A stretch of 64,000 nt of DNA from Palaemon carinicauda. Taxonomy: Eukaryota > Arthropoda > Malacostraca > Decapoda > Palaemonidae. The notes under the pieces are model-generated. The model had not been told where the DNA came from. It saw only the letters and a program-made list of their open reading frames with translations, and did not search any database. A program made the translations under genes and the position numbers. The stretch spans positions 36,667,513 to 36,731,512 of the forward strand of contig NC_090726.1 of assembly GCF_036898095.1 (NCBI RefSeq), given 5' to 3'. Of this stretch, positions 42,160 to 52,190 are shown piece by piece (position 1 is the stretch's first letter; every line of letters starts with the position of its first letter).

Positions 42160-43560
42160 GACTCGCTGTAGTAGTTGTTCTCACCACCTTTGGTCTGCTA
42201 ACTGTGAATTTGTATGATATTGGGTCTTAGATGGATCATCAATTGTCTTACTGAAGGGAATATCTTAGATAAGTGGGTATTCGGGTGAGCCTGTCTCACT
42301 TAACCTGGTGGTCATTATGGGAAATGGTTGGGAGATTTCCTATCCCTTTGCAGTGATTTTTATTATGTTAGTTTTTTAATCCAAAGTATTTCTATTATAG
42401 GACGAGTTACATTAAACCTAGATGCATCTGGGTTAGATGTTATAACCTGGCTAACCTGAAATGAGATCATGAATTTTGTCAGGTGCATCGTGATTGTTCT
42501 GCTAATTGGGACAGGGCTTGGTACCCTGAAAAATGTTTCCTTTGTTTGGAGTGGATCACTTTTGCTCAAGATTAGGATCCTGAGGTGGAACGCCAAAGAG
42601 CCAATGCTGTTTTCCTCTTTTCTATGTAGATGAAAGGATTTTTTAAGATTGTTGGGCCTTCTGAGTACCTGTATTTACCCAGAAAGGATCTCGGAGATCT
42701 CATTACCTTGACATTCCAATTTCAGCAGTTAAGGGTTTCAGAAATGAGGTCCTAGTGGACCATTCTCCTATTCATTTTGTTGACTTTTGATCTGGGGATG
42801 ATCTAAACTCTGCTGAGGAGGAAGCCTTACTGCTGGGTTTCTCAGAAGAGCTTTTATGTTGCATGAGGAAGTATCCCTTTGAGGACATCCCAACAACCAC
42901 TTCATTGCTTAGGTTAGATCTAGGTCAGAGTTCTATTAAGCAGGTTACCATTCCCATCTGGATTTGGTATGTTTGCATCCCCTGTGGACATCTAACTGAA
43001 AGCTAGAATAGTAGAGGTATCAATCTGCTCTTTCTGCGCTTAGTTCGCTCAGGGTGTAGCCATCCAGGTACTGCTGACCTGTCTGTTGATTCCTTCGTGT
43101 TCCAGCCTGGGGATTCGGTAGTGGGTGGGTCTTCAAGTTACCAGCTTCCAAAGAAAGCTCCTATGAGAATTCTTCCTTCCAGTTCTTTGGATTCTGCTGT
43201 TGCTGGGCTTTTGGATAACCAGCTTCCAAGGGAAACTCGAAGGGAGCCCTCTTCCATTCCTGAAGATTTGGCTATTGCTGGACCTCTGGGTTATCAGCTT
43301 GCAAGAAAGACTTCAATGGAGGTTATTCTTTTTGGCTCTAAGGATTCAGTTGTGGCTGGGCATTTGAGTTTCCAGCTTTGGAAGAACGTTCTAGTTGGAG
43401 TTTTCCCTTCTGTTCCAAGAATTGCAGGCTTGTTAGTGATTGGGGATGTGACAGGGGCTTCCACCAGGGATGATGAGGACGGGTATTTAGTAGGTAACCC
43501 TTCGCTGTCCCGTGATGGATGTGCATTCTAGCCTGAATCAGATGTTTTTGGCATAAGTAC
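42160..43560 (+). other. Unassigned, possibly decayed retroelement Gag, with ~78-bp coding repeats
   Basis: 43097-43470 contains four ~78-bp units reading DSVVGGSSSYQLPKK, DSAVAGLLDNQLPRE, DLAIAGPLGYQLARK and DSVVAGHLSFQLWKN. The opening GCCTGGGGATTCGG also occurs at 2360 in the Gag region of DIRS copy 1, suggesting a common retroelement origin. Upstream pieces (CHRDCSANWDRAWYPEKC near 42480) have a Cys spacing seen in DIRS Gag N-termini. Stops and frame changes are frequent. I do not recognise a functional gene. Confidence 0.4.
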
Positions 43561-44193
43561 TGTACATTGATTTCCCATTTGATGGTACTGAGTTTGAAAA
43601 CTTGGTAGCATTTCCAGACTCATGGTCGAGATTCAAAGATCCATCTCCTAGAGCATGTCCCCCCTTACTTATTTTTTGTCTTAAGATACTGTAGTATAAC
43701 TGACAGGCTTTATTGAGAAATTTGATTTGAAGCAAGCGTGGAAAGTCACTGCACATTGAAGTTAGATATATTGGTTAATTAAGTGACAAGTGACTAAAGG
43801 AATACAGTATATAAAAAGTAAAGGACATAAGCATGATATTTAGGGAGGCTACAAAATTTTGTGATGCTTCCTACTTTATAGTAGCAAGTCACTCCGGAGA
43901 GGGTGTCTATATAACTTTATGTGGTATTTTCTCCATTAATAAATTTGGTCCTGTGCACAGCTCTTTTGCATAGATTGTATTAAAAAAATAAACGTAGTTT
44001 TTAATCACTTGTGTAATGCATGAATTCAGTAGAATAGAATTGAAATGACATTACTGCCTCAGTAGTCATTCAGCCTGAGTTTTTCTCCGTATTGATATTT
44101 TATGTTGTCATATATTTGGTTTGATGTCTTTAGTTCTATATAACATTGTAAATTTTGGTGGTTTAACTTGCTCTAAAACTATATTCATTGCAG
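43561..44193. other. AT-rich intron before BPNT1 exon, nothing recognised
   Basis: No domain, repeat or RNA gene is visible. The last ~30 bases are the acceptor region for the exon at 44194. Confidence 0.6.
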
Positions 44194-44309
44194 GGGAGGA
44201 AGGAGAAGAGGAAACACAAGTTACGAGTGGTAAAATTTTTGATCCGGATTTGATGCCAGCTGTGAATGTCAAGTGCCCATCTAATTTGTCTTCACTAGAG
44301 GAGGAAGAG
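44194..44309 (+). CDS. BPNT1: BPNT1 exon, Gly75 to Glu113
   Basis: The exon follows ATTCATTGCAG and ends before GTATGT at 44310. Its first two bases complete Gly75 from the previous exon, giving G-E-E at the start; this is the conserved GEE metal-binding motif of the bisphosphate nucleotidase family. The following acidic, poorly conserved stretch (FDPDLMPAVNVKCPSN, then LSSLEEEE) corresponds to the variable loop before the catalytic WVDPLDG segment in animal BPNT1. Length is 116 nt, leaving in phase 0. No stop or frameshift is seen. The exon lies ~13.6 kb from the previous one, across the intact DIRS element and several repeats. Confidence 0.92.
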
Positions 44310-45179
44310 GTATGTACTGTACTGCACCAGCTTTAGGTGGTAAAATATTCTAAGTGGCAAATTCTATTCTCAATTTTCATGAAATGTATTGATAAAAAAA
44401 AAAAAGTCAAAGGTCAATGGAAATTATCCAGCTCCCAAGTCAAAACTCAGTTATGAAAATTTATGGTCACAAGTACCAAAGCTTCATGCACTGTTTATTT
44501 ATCACTCAGTATCCGAGTTGTCGTCTGATTCTGATTCACCATTTTCACATTCACCTTGGGGTGTGTTGGGGTTCATGCATTTAACAGGTAGACACTGAAA
44601 TAAAATGAGTAACGTACATGATAGTTCAAGTTTTTAACAAGCAACTGCACCTTTAATTCCACTTTTTTTTTTTTTTTTTTCTTTTTTTACATTTCCAATG
44701 TTCTGTTTTGTGCAAACCCCATGGAAGTTGGTCATCTGACATTCAAATAAGTTCCAGACTGTTGTCCTTCAGTGTCTGACCATGACCAACTGGTTGTGGT
44801 GCACTGATATACTTTACATTACTGTAGAAGACACCTATGATGGACAGCTGCCTGATAATTAGTCCTCTGTAGATGATCCTTATAGAAATATTGGGTTTGT
44901 GGCAGGAATTAGTCATTGATATATCAGTCAAAGCATGTTGTTTCTAGTAGTATTGGCAAGGGTACACGATTTGAGCCCATAAATCACTCGGACAAAGGTA
45001 GAACTCTCGATTGTTGGAAAAGTACCTTTACAAAATAAGTTAGTGCCAAACTTAGTAAAACAGTTTGCAAATTCATCCATTTTCAGAATGAAATCCAATA
45101 CTTGATTTTTCCCTTTAATTTGAATGCACTAATTGAGTCACTACCAGAGAACACATGCAGGCTAAGAATGGCCTTTTAT
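44310..45179. other. BPNT1 intron, non-coding
   Basis: AT-rich with a T-run (44664-44690) and no supported feature. ORFs here are short and without domains. Confidence 0.6.
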
Positions 45180-47480
45180 TCCCCTACTGTGTATTTTCTT
45201 CATCATTGTTTCCTCCTACGCCTATTGACGTAAAGGGTCCAGTTAGATTTCGCCAGTCGTCTCTGTCGAGCTTTTAATTCAATACTTTCCCATTCATCAT
45301 CTACTTTGCACTTCATAGTCCTCAACCATGTAGGCCTGGGTCTTCCAACTCTTCTAGTACCTTGTGGAACCCAGCTGAACATTTGGTGGACTAATCTCTT
45401 TTGGGGAGTGTGAAGAGTATGCCCAAACCATCACCATCTACCCCTCATCATGATCTCATCCACAGATGGCACTTGAGTAATCTCTCTTACAGTTTCATTT
45501 CTAATCCTGTCCTGCCATTTAACTCCCAATATCCTTTTGAGGGCTTTGTTCTCTAATATACTAAATCTATTAGAGATTGTTTCATTGTCATACTATGACT
45601 CATGTCCATAAAGTAACACTGATCTCACTAAACTGATATATAGTCTGATTTTTTATGTAATTTCAGGTGATTTGATTTCCAAATTTTACTTAACCTAGCC
45701 ATTGTTTGATTTGCTTTTTTTAATCTTTCACTAAACTCTAAATCTAAAGACCCTGTGTTGGAGGTCATAGTTCCAAAATACTTAAATGATTCTACCTCAT
45801 TAATCCTTTTTTCCTTCCACAATGATATTTCATCTTCATTGCATACTCCGTTCTCATCATTTCTATTTTTCTTCTATTTATCTTGAGCCTAACCTCGTGT
45901 GATATTTCATGCCTTCTGGTAACCAAGCATTGCAAATCCTGTGGTGTTCTGCTAACAAAGACATCATCATCAGCATACTATAGATCTGCCAAATTCTTAT
46001 CACCAATCCAGTCCAATCCTTCTCCATCATCTCTTACTGTTGTATCCATTACAAAATCCATGAGGAGGAAAAACAACATAGGTGACAAGACATTCCCTTG
46101 GAGTACTCCGCTGTTCACTTGAAATTCATTTGATAAGACTCCATTAATATTAACTATGCACTTGCTATGCTCATGAACAGACTTAATCAAATTTACATAT
46201 TTAAGAGGAATTCCATAATAATGCAGGACTCTCAACAAAATTGACTGGTGTACACTATCAAAGGATTTTTCATAGTCCACAAATTCCATCAAAAGGGCAT
46301 TTCTGTATTCTACGCATTGCTTTACAACGTCTCTAAATGAAAATTTCAGCTGTACAACTTCTACCATTTTGAAATCCTGCTTGTTCATCTCTTAACTTTT
46401 CATCAATCTTTCTCCCCCAGGCTCATTAGAATAAGCATACTATATATTTTCATAACTGACGTAAGTGTGATGCCTTTATAATTATTGCATTCAGTCAGGT
46501 CTCCTTTTTTTGCCATTTTTACCAACATTCCTAACTTCCTTTCATTAGCTTTTGTCTACATACCACATTCTACAAAATAATCTTTGTAAGTATTTGGGGG
46601 GGTCACTTCATTTTCAGCCTGCATCATCTCAGCAGTCATTCCATCATAGTCAGGGGCTTTCCAGCTCTTGAGTTTTTTAATGATAGCTTTGACTTCAAAC
46701 ACACTGAATTCATTCATCAGCTTCAGGTATATCATTCAAATTATTCCCTTCATATCTCCTATTTATAACCTCACTAAAGCGTTCCGTGTAACGTTTTCTT
46801 TCTTCATCTGTAATTATGATGATGTCTCACAGGAATTTCAATTCAGGAGAGGGGGTTCCCAGCCCCCTCGTCCCGTCCCTTTTAGTCGCCTCTTACGACA
46901 CGCAGGGATAACGTTGGCGCTATTCTAATTGTTTTATGCCCCCGAGGTCCCCCCCCCTTTTTTTTTTTTTTTGTTTTTTTTGTTTTTTGTTTTTGTTTCT
47001 TGTTGATGTCGGCTACCCCCCAAAATTGGGGGAAGTGCCTTTGGTATATGTATGTATGTATCTGTAATTATATCAGATCCATTTCTTTTTATGGGTATAT
47101 GCTTCCTCTTTGCCTCAGTAGAGATTCCATTGATAATTCTATGAGTGATTCTTACACCATAGCCACTCCCTGAATTCATAGCTTTGTCAGCCTTATCTGC
47201 TTTACTGTCTAAATATTCTCTCCACTCATTCCTACCGTTTCTTTTGATGTCACTCTCAATACTGGCATACTTAGCTCAACAATCAGTTTCTGTCTTTGTC
47301 TCCTTTTTACAGTATAGTATCTCATGTATCATTTGATATTCATGGCTTTCTCCTTGTAACTGTATGTCCCAAAACTTCACTACCAACTGACTGATATATG
47401 TTTTTAATATCACACCATTCTTCATTAATTGTCTGCTCTTTGCCCCTTAAAGTCTCTAAGACTGCAAATTGATTCCTACA
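45180..47480 (-). mobile_element. RTE-like LINE, minus strand, decayed
   Basis: Minus-strand reading, from high to low coordinates: SGYGVRITHRIINGISTEAK (about 47150), NRRYEGNN (about 46760), NKQDFKMVEVVQLKFSFRDV (46388), LMEFVDYEKSFDSVHQSILL (RT motif A), GVLQGNVLSPMLFFLLMDF (motif B), YADDDVFVSRTPQDLQC (YADD, about 45985), INRRKIEMMRT, VESFKYFGTMTSNTGSLDLE and KANQTMARLSKIWKSNHLKL, then a C-terminal GRPRPTWLRTMK block near 45330. Several stops and frameshifts. Same family as 40470-42155 on the other strand; the two copies allow mutual reconstruction of borders. Confidence 0.82.
46818..47059. mobile_element. ~242-bp SINE-like insertion with 12-bp target duplication
   Basis: The 12-mer ATCTGTAATTAT flanks it on both sides (46806-46817 and 47060-47071) and interrupts the minus-strand RTE-like LINE. 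Its content is a GC-rich block (CCCGTCCCTTTTAGTCGCCT, GACACGCAGGGATAACG), a C/T homopolymer stretch (46950-46975), a palindromic word CCCCCCAAAATTGGGGG, and a terminal TATGTATGTATG run. No coding capacity. The target duplication supports LINE-mobilised insertion; I cannot assign a SINE family or identify a clear pol III promoter. Confidence 0.78.
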
Positions 47481-47843
47481 TTTAATTGTATGTACTGTGT
47501 TGAAATAATAGATTTTACTTTTAAAATGTTGTTATTGAACTATGGCCCGATTGCTGACGTAGCCGTGTTAGGTAAAATGTACTGTCTTTAGAGAATTGTC
47601 TGTTTTTACTTTTATGCCAACATACAGTAGTACAAAAAATTCCATGATGTTTTGCGCAATTATTCTTCGTTTGATAAGAATAGTGAGAATGGATAGTATA
47701 GGGACTGTACAAGTATTTCTTATTAAAGTTAGGGACTGCTGTATGGTTTAATAAATTTTAGAAATTTTACAAGATGAAATTTCTGACTTATGCTTCGTTT
47801 ATAATATATGTTTTTAAAGTGTAAAAATTTTTTACATTTTCAG
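47481..47843. other. BPNT1 intron, nothing recognised
   Basis: AT-rich; ends in the acceptor for the exon at 47844. Confidence 0.6.
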
Positions 47844-47892
47844 ATTGTTGTATGGGTTGATCCACTTGATGGTACTGCAGAATTTACGCAAG
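47844..47892 (+). CDS. BPNT1: BPNT1 exon with catalytic DPLDGT motif, residues 114-129
   Basis: A 49-nt exon between TTTACATTTTCAG and GTATAG. It reads IVVWVDPLDGTAEFTQ and leaves one base (G) of the next codon, expected to be the Gly that follows in the family. WVDPLDGT is the signature of the inositol monophosphatase/bisphosphate nucleotidase superfamily: the two Asp residues bind the catalytic metals and the Gly-Thr contacts the phosphate. Together the four exons give 129 residues, roughly the first 40% of a ~308-residue BPNT1. The rest of the catalytic domain (the segment after Gly, beginning LLD in relatives) was not found by eye between 47893 and 64000, so the following intron is probably longer than 16 kb. 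Confidence 0.93.
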
Positions 47893-49470
47893 GTATAGTG
47901 AATTTCATATATTAGTTTTTATTGAATCTGATGGGTATCTGATATACTGTACAGTACTGTATTCCTTTTTCTTTGCCATTTTACAAATGTAAATATTTTA
48001 GGTCTTTAAGAATTTTGAAGGCCAGAAATAAGTGTAAAAACATCAAATTTCACATGTTTTCATTCGTACGTACAAATGAGTGAGCATGAGGTCCATATTA
48101 ACCAGAAATCGAGCTGGAAGTAAATCTACCAGCCTTCCATGTTGATAAAGAGATATTGACTGAGTATGCGTGGAATGCTTTGTGGAATTTAGAACCTGTA
48201 CTAAGGTTAGATGCCATCCATTACATATTGTTCTTCCCCCACAGGTTTTATTTGGAAGATTACGAAAACTGTGATAGGAATATATTAATGTGACTGTTTT
48301 GATTGAGAATTCTTGGTATGCAAAGTATTTCACAATGGCATTGAACTGCCTACCTATCCGCGCCAAGACTCCTGGCTTCTGGGAGGAAGGACACTGGTGA
48401 CTGGTAAAATACATGAGCATATGCTACTGGGGTCTAAGCGATCGATGTCAGGCGGGCAGCAGATCGGGACTACGGTCTACCCTAAAGCCAAAGCAAAGTT
48501 CTTCGAAAAGAAGGCAACCGTGCTTACCCCATACAAAAAATGGGGAAAAAACCCCATTTATAGAAAAAGTAAATGAGATAAGGTAACTTGTTGGGTTTAA
48601 ATTTAACTTGCATATTGCAATGCATCTTATCTTGCTGTTTAGAAGCCCGTATTAGATGAAGAATATCTATTTTCGTGGATTAATTTTACTGAAATTAATA
48701 ACAAGTTTATTTAATGTCTGGAAGCTTTAGTTGGCAATAGGCTTGTTATCAACATGTCCCTTTTTCTGGAAAATTATAGTTATTTGGTCTACATTGCTAC
48801 AGAGTTTGAAGTTTTATTTTTCAAAAGACTAACTTGATTCATTCTTCAAGTGTTGCATTTCTTACAGCATTGTGGTTCTTGAATGTCTTTCATTTCATAA
48901 TTTCACCTTATCTCTTGTATAATATGCCTTTGTTGCCTATTGGTTTTGCCACTTTCCTTGACATTTTTTTTTTCTTGGTCATTTATTGATCGAATGTACA
49001 GAGCATTTATTTTTTCCTAGTTTATCCTGATAACCAAAAGGGCATGTAACAGGAATTTATGGTGGGTTATGTAACATATGCTTTGGAACCAGACTTAAAG
49101 GATGATCAATGATGAAGACATTTGACCAGAATTAGCAATAACTTGTAGGTCTTTAAGTCAGTGATCCAATAAAAGAAAAGCAATGACTTAGTAGGTTTGA
49201 ACTGTCAAGATAAAGAGGAATGATGGTAAAAGACTGACAGCCACTGAATGTCAACCTGGTGATTGGATGATTAACAACTGATAAAAGTCGTTAAATGCTG
49301 TGGAATCATTTAAGAGCAAGGTTGACCATCCAGGGTTTTCAAATATGCAGTGACTGACCAATCGTATTAAGTTCATTTGAATTCCTGAGAATTACACAAC
49401 TGCTTTAATTACATTTTATACATTCCATATAGAAAGCGAACAAAGGACTGAAGTAATTTCCTAGGCGGCA
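47893..49470. other. BPNT1 intron, nothing firmly recognised
   Basis: A GC-richer patch at 48340-48560 (ATGTCAGGCGGGCAGCAGAT; CCCCATACAAAAAATGGGG) could be a SINE or other repeat relic, but no promoter boxes or duplications are clear. The rest is AT-rich. Confidence 0.5.
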
Positions 49471-49473
49471 AAT

Positions 49474-49620
49474 AAAAGGGATTTTGACAAAGGAAAAATC
49501 TATTTCTGGGGAGATACCTGTGATGCCCGGTGAAAGAGTCCTTCTTAACACTTTTCTGAGAAAAGTGTTAAGAAGGACTCTTTCACCGGGCGTCACAGGT
49601 TGACCCAGAAAAGCCTAGTA
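49474..49620. mobile_element. Fold-back element with ~40-bp perfect hairpin
   Basis: Arms CCTGTGATGCCCGGTGAAAG...TTAACACTTTTCT and its complement meet at about 49559 with almost no loop and one mismatch (ATGCCC against GCGTCA). The outer part GGGATTTTGACAAAGGAAAA and ATCTATTTCTGGG is shared with 51815-51860, so both belong to one transposon family. Confidence 0.8.
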
Positions 49621-50033
49621 GAAAAAGAGAAATCAACAGATAGCATTGAAAGTTCTTGTGATTTGTTAGATGCAGTTTTTAACTTAATTCCAGTAAGTCT
49701 TGACTGTCATTCTTACAAGGATGACAGAATTTGACAGATTCTCAAGTTACATTATGAGCATTAAAGAGTCATACTAGGATGTGGAGGTGAGACTGATTTG
49801 GTAACAGCGTTTAGGTAAGAAACAAATCAAGAGGAAAGACGAATGGTTATGACTGAGGTCTTGATGAAACTACCTGGAATATATTGACTTTTTGGGATAT
49901 GCAACTTTTCACAGTTTTTGATACCATCAGTACTATCTCTATGAATTCTTTTCTCCTGTTAAGCAGAAACAATAATTGAATTTTCCTATTTAGGTGAACA
50001 CTATTGGAAGCTGATTAGTTCCAATTCTCCACA

Positions 50034-50340
50034 TTAACCCTTTTACCCCCAGGCTCTTTGGAAATTTCCAACCCTTAACCCCCAAGGGGTTATTTTTTTC
50101 CCAGCACATTATGCAGTATATTTTTTTTAAATTGCGCTAACAGCCTTAATTTTTGTCATAGAGAGGTCAGGTTGGTCTCATTCTCTTGGAAAATGCCTGA
50201 ATTTTTTCAAAAAATTATCAAAAATATGAAAAAAAATTTTTATAGCATTTTTTTGCAAGGACGTACCGGTACGTCCATGGGGTTAAAGGGATGGGTTTTG
50301 TGAAACGTACCAGTACGTCCTTTGGGGGTAAAAGGGTTAA
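50034..50340. mobile_element. TTAA-flanked MITE (piggyBac-like), 307 bp
   Basis: TTAACCCTTTTACCCCCA at the left and TGGGGGTAAAAGGGTTAA at the right are inverted copies including TTAA, the piggyBac target. Inside are AT-rich DNA and inverted words around GTACCGGTACGTCC. There is no transposase, so it is non-autonomous. Confidence 0.8.
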
Positions 50341-51489
50341 GTTTAGGAAAATTGTTACTGCTTAGCTTGTGTGGTTCAGTGATTACTGTATCTCTAATCC
50401 CAAACTCCCAAAGTCTTTGCCTGCATTTTCTTTTCCTAGTTGTTATTACCTTCCTTTCTTTTGGAATAAGGCAATTTTGATCCATTCACTGAAGCCACAC
50501 TGTTCTTCTCTTTCAGTTCCTATTTTCTCTAGGTTATACTGGAAAACAGTGCAGTACAGTAATTATTTTTCAGTTCTAAATGGCTTTTGTACTTTAAAAG
50601 GAAAGAAGGCCAAATCTTGAAAGAATTGGTGCCAAATCCTCCTTTGCTAACATAGAAGATTGGGCTGCATCTTTCAATTTTTATTGTCTCCAGGTTGCAC
50701 TGGTAAACAGTAATTGGTGTCTAGCTCTAATGACTTTTTTACTTCAAGATTAAAAGAAAAGACCTTTGTATGTGTGAAAGAAAGTAAAACATTTTATCAA
50801 AGATTTGATACCCAAGCCTACTTTCTAATATAACAGATTGAACTGATCTCATGCAAGTGAGTGGTACAATAAGGTAAAGTTTATTTTATTTATCCAGAGA
50901 GAGTGGAAGAAAAGGTGCAGGAATTGATATCAAATAAAGTACCAAGCTCGACTCAGTATGATAGAAGAATGACGATCACCAGAAATTGAAGCAGCTTTTG
51001 AATTTTGGAATAAACTTGACAGTAAATTGAAAGGAGCATTCATTGAAACTTACTTTGGCTGTGATACAATATCAGTAATCCTATATTGAATGTGTACGGT
51101 TTTTTTTTCTCTGTAAATACTAGGCATAAACTTGTATTTACATTAGTAAAGTTTTTTTTGCTAAAGATCTGCTGTTGGTGGATGATATACCATACAAAAA
51201 GGAAAAGAACTCTGGTGTGTGATGCTCTGCTCTGGTCTGTTTGTGTTTTATTAGGTGAAGGGTATAATGTATGTTTATTAATTCTTTATAAGTGAATTCA
51301 ATTTACTGTAGGAGTCCAAGTTCTATCCTGTTCACTTGGAGGAATTACTGTATATTCTTCCTTAAGTAAAGAGAAGAACTGCCACGATTACAGTGTAGAT
51401 ACTGTAAATAATTTTCTGACTATTGGATGAGAAATCATCTTGTTTTTCTGTATGGGAACTGAACAGGTAAAGTAAATGAAACTATTAAA

Positions 51490-51681
51490 TGTTCTGACAA
51501 CAACGTGGAATATGTTACTGGTGGGAGGAGATCAAGAGGTAGACCACGTAAACGCTGGAGGGATGGAATTGAAGAGATTCTGACAAAGAACAACATGCCA
51601 ACAATTGAACAGCTGAGAAGAGAGGGAATTTTTGAAAACAGAATTGAGTGGAGAAGACAACTGATTCCACTGACAGGCTGA
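51490..51681 (+). pseudogene. LINE C-terminal fragment
   Basis: Reads SRGRPRKRWRDGIEEILTKN, then EQLRREGIFENRIEWRRQL and stop at 51681, the typical end of RTE/CR1-type LINE proteins (GRPRKRW block). Only the last ~60 codons remain, followed by a short AAGTGAAGGTGAAGTG run that may be the tail. Confidence 0.75.
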
Positions 51682-51814
51682 AAGCCTACCTGGGAGTGAA
51701 AGTGAAGTGAAGGTGAAGTGTGAAAAGTTATGAAAGAAAATATTTTCCACAGCAAAATGACCTTCGGATTGTCTAAATATTCCTGAAATGTAAATGAAAA
51801 CGCATAGATTTAAA

Positions 51815-52190
51815 AAAGGGATTTTGACGAAGGAAAAATCTATTTCTGGGCGAGAGACCCGTGTCGCCCAGTGAAATGCTCCTCTAGCACCATTTCTAAG
51901 GTATATAACTGCTATATATTACCAGAGAAAAAATTGCATAGGGATGCCAGGTTGAACCCAGCTCGCTCACCTATAAAAGGTGTCGATATATAATACTGGG
52001 GCGTGATAAATCACAACCAGAGGCCTCGCACCATTTAGATATCTCCTGTCAAAATCCCCGAACAGCGAGGTGCCGTTCAACGTCCCCTACTACTAACAAT
52101 CCCACGCCAGTGACGTCACTCCTTTTTAGCACGCAATTTACAGTAATGGCCGTTTTTTACCTTGTGTGTGTATTTACCGGGTTTTTCTGG
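51815..52190. mobile_element. Terminal fragment of an unassigned transposon family
   Basis: The left part AGGGATTTTGACGAAGGAAA and ATCTATTTCTGGG matches 49474-49510, and an inverted TGTCAAAATCCCC lies at 52047-52059, so 51817-52059 has inverted ends. GC-richer sequence continues to about 52190. It may be a solo terminal region of another DIRS-like or DNA element. No frame is present. Confidence 0.5.

Noticed and set aside
48313..48576. 87-codon ORF as a gene or tRNA-derived SINE
   Set aside because: No domain, no clear A/B box spacing and no target duplication.
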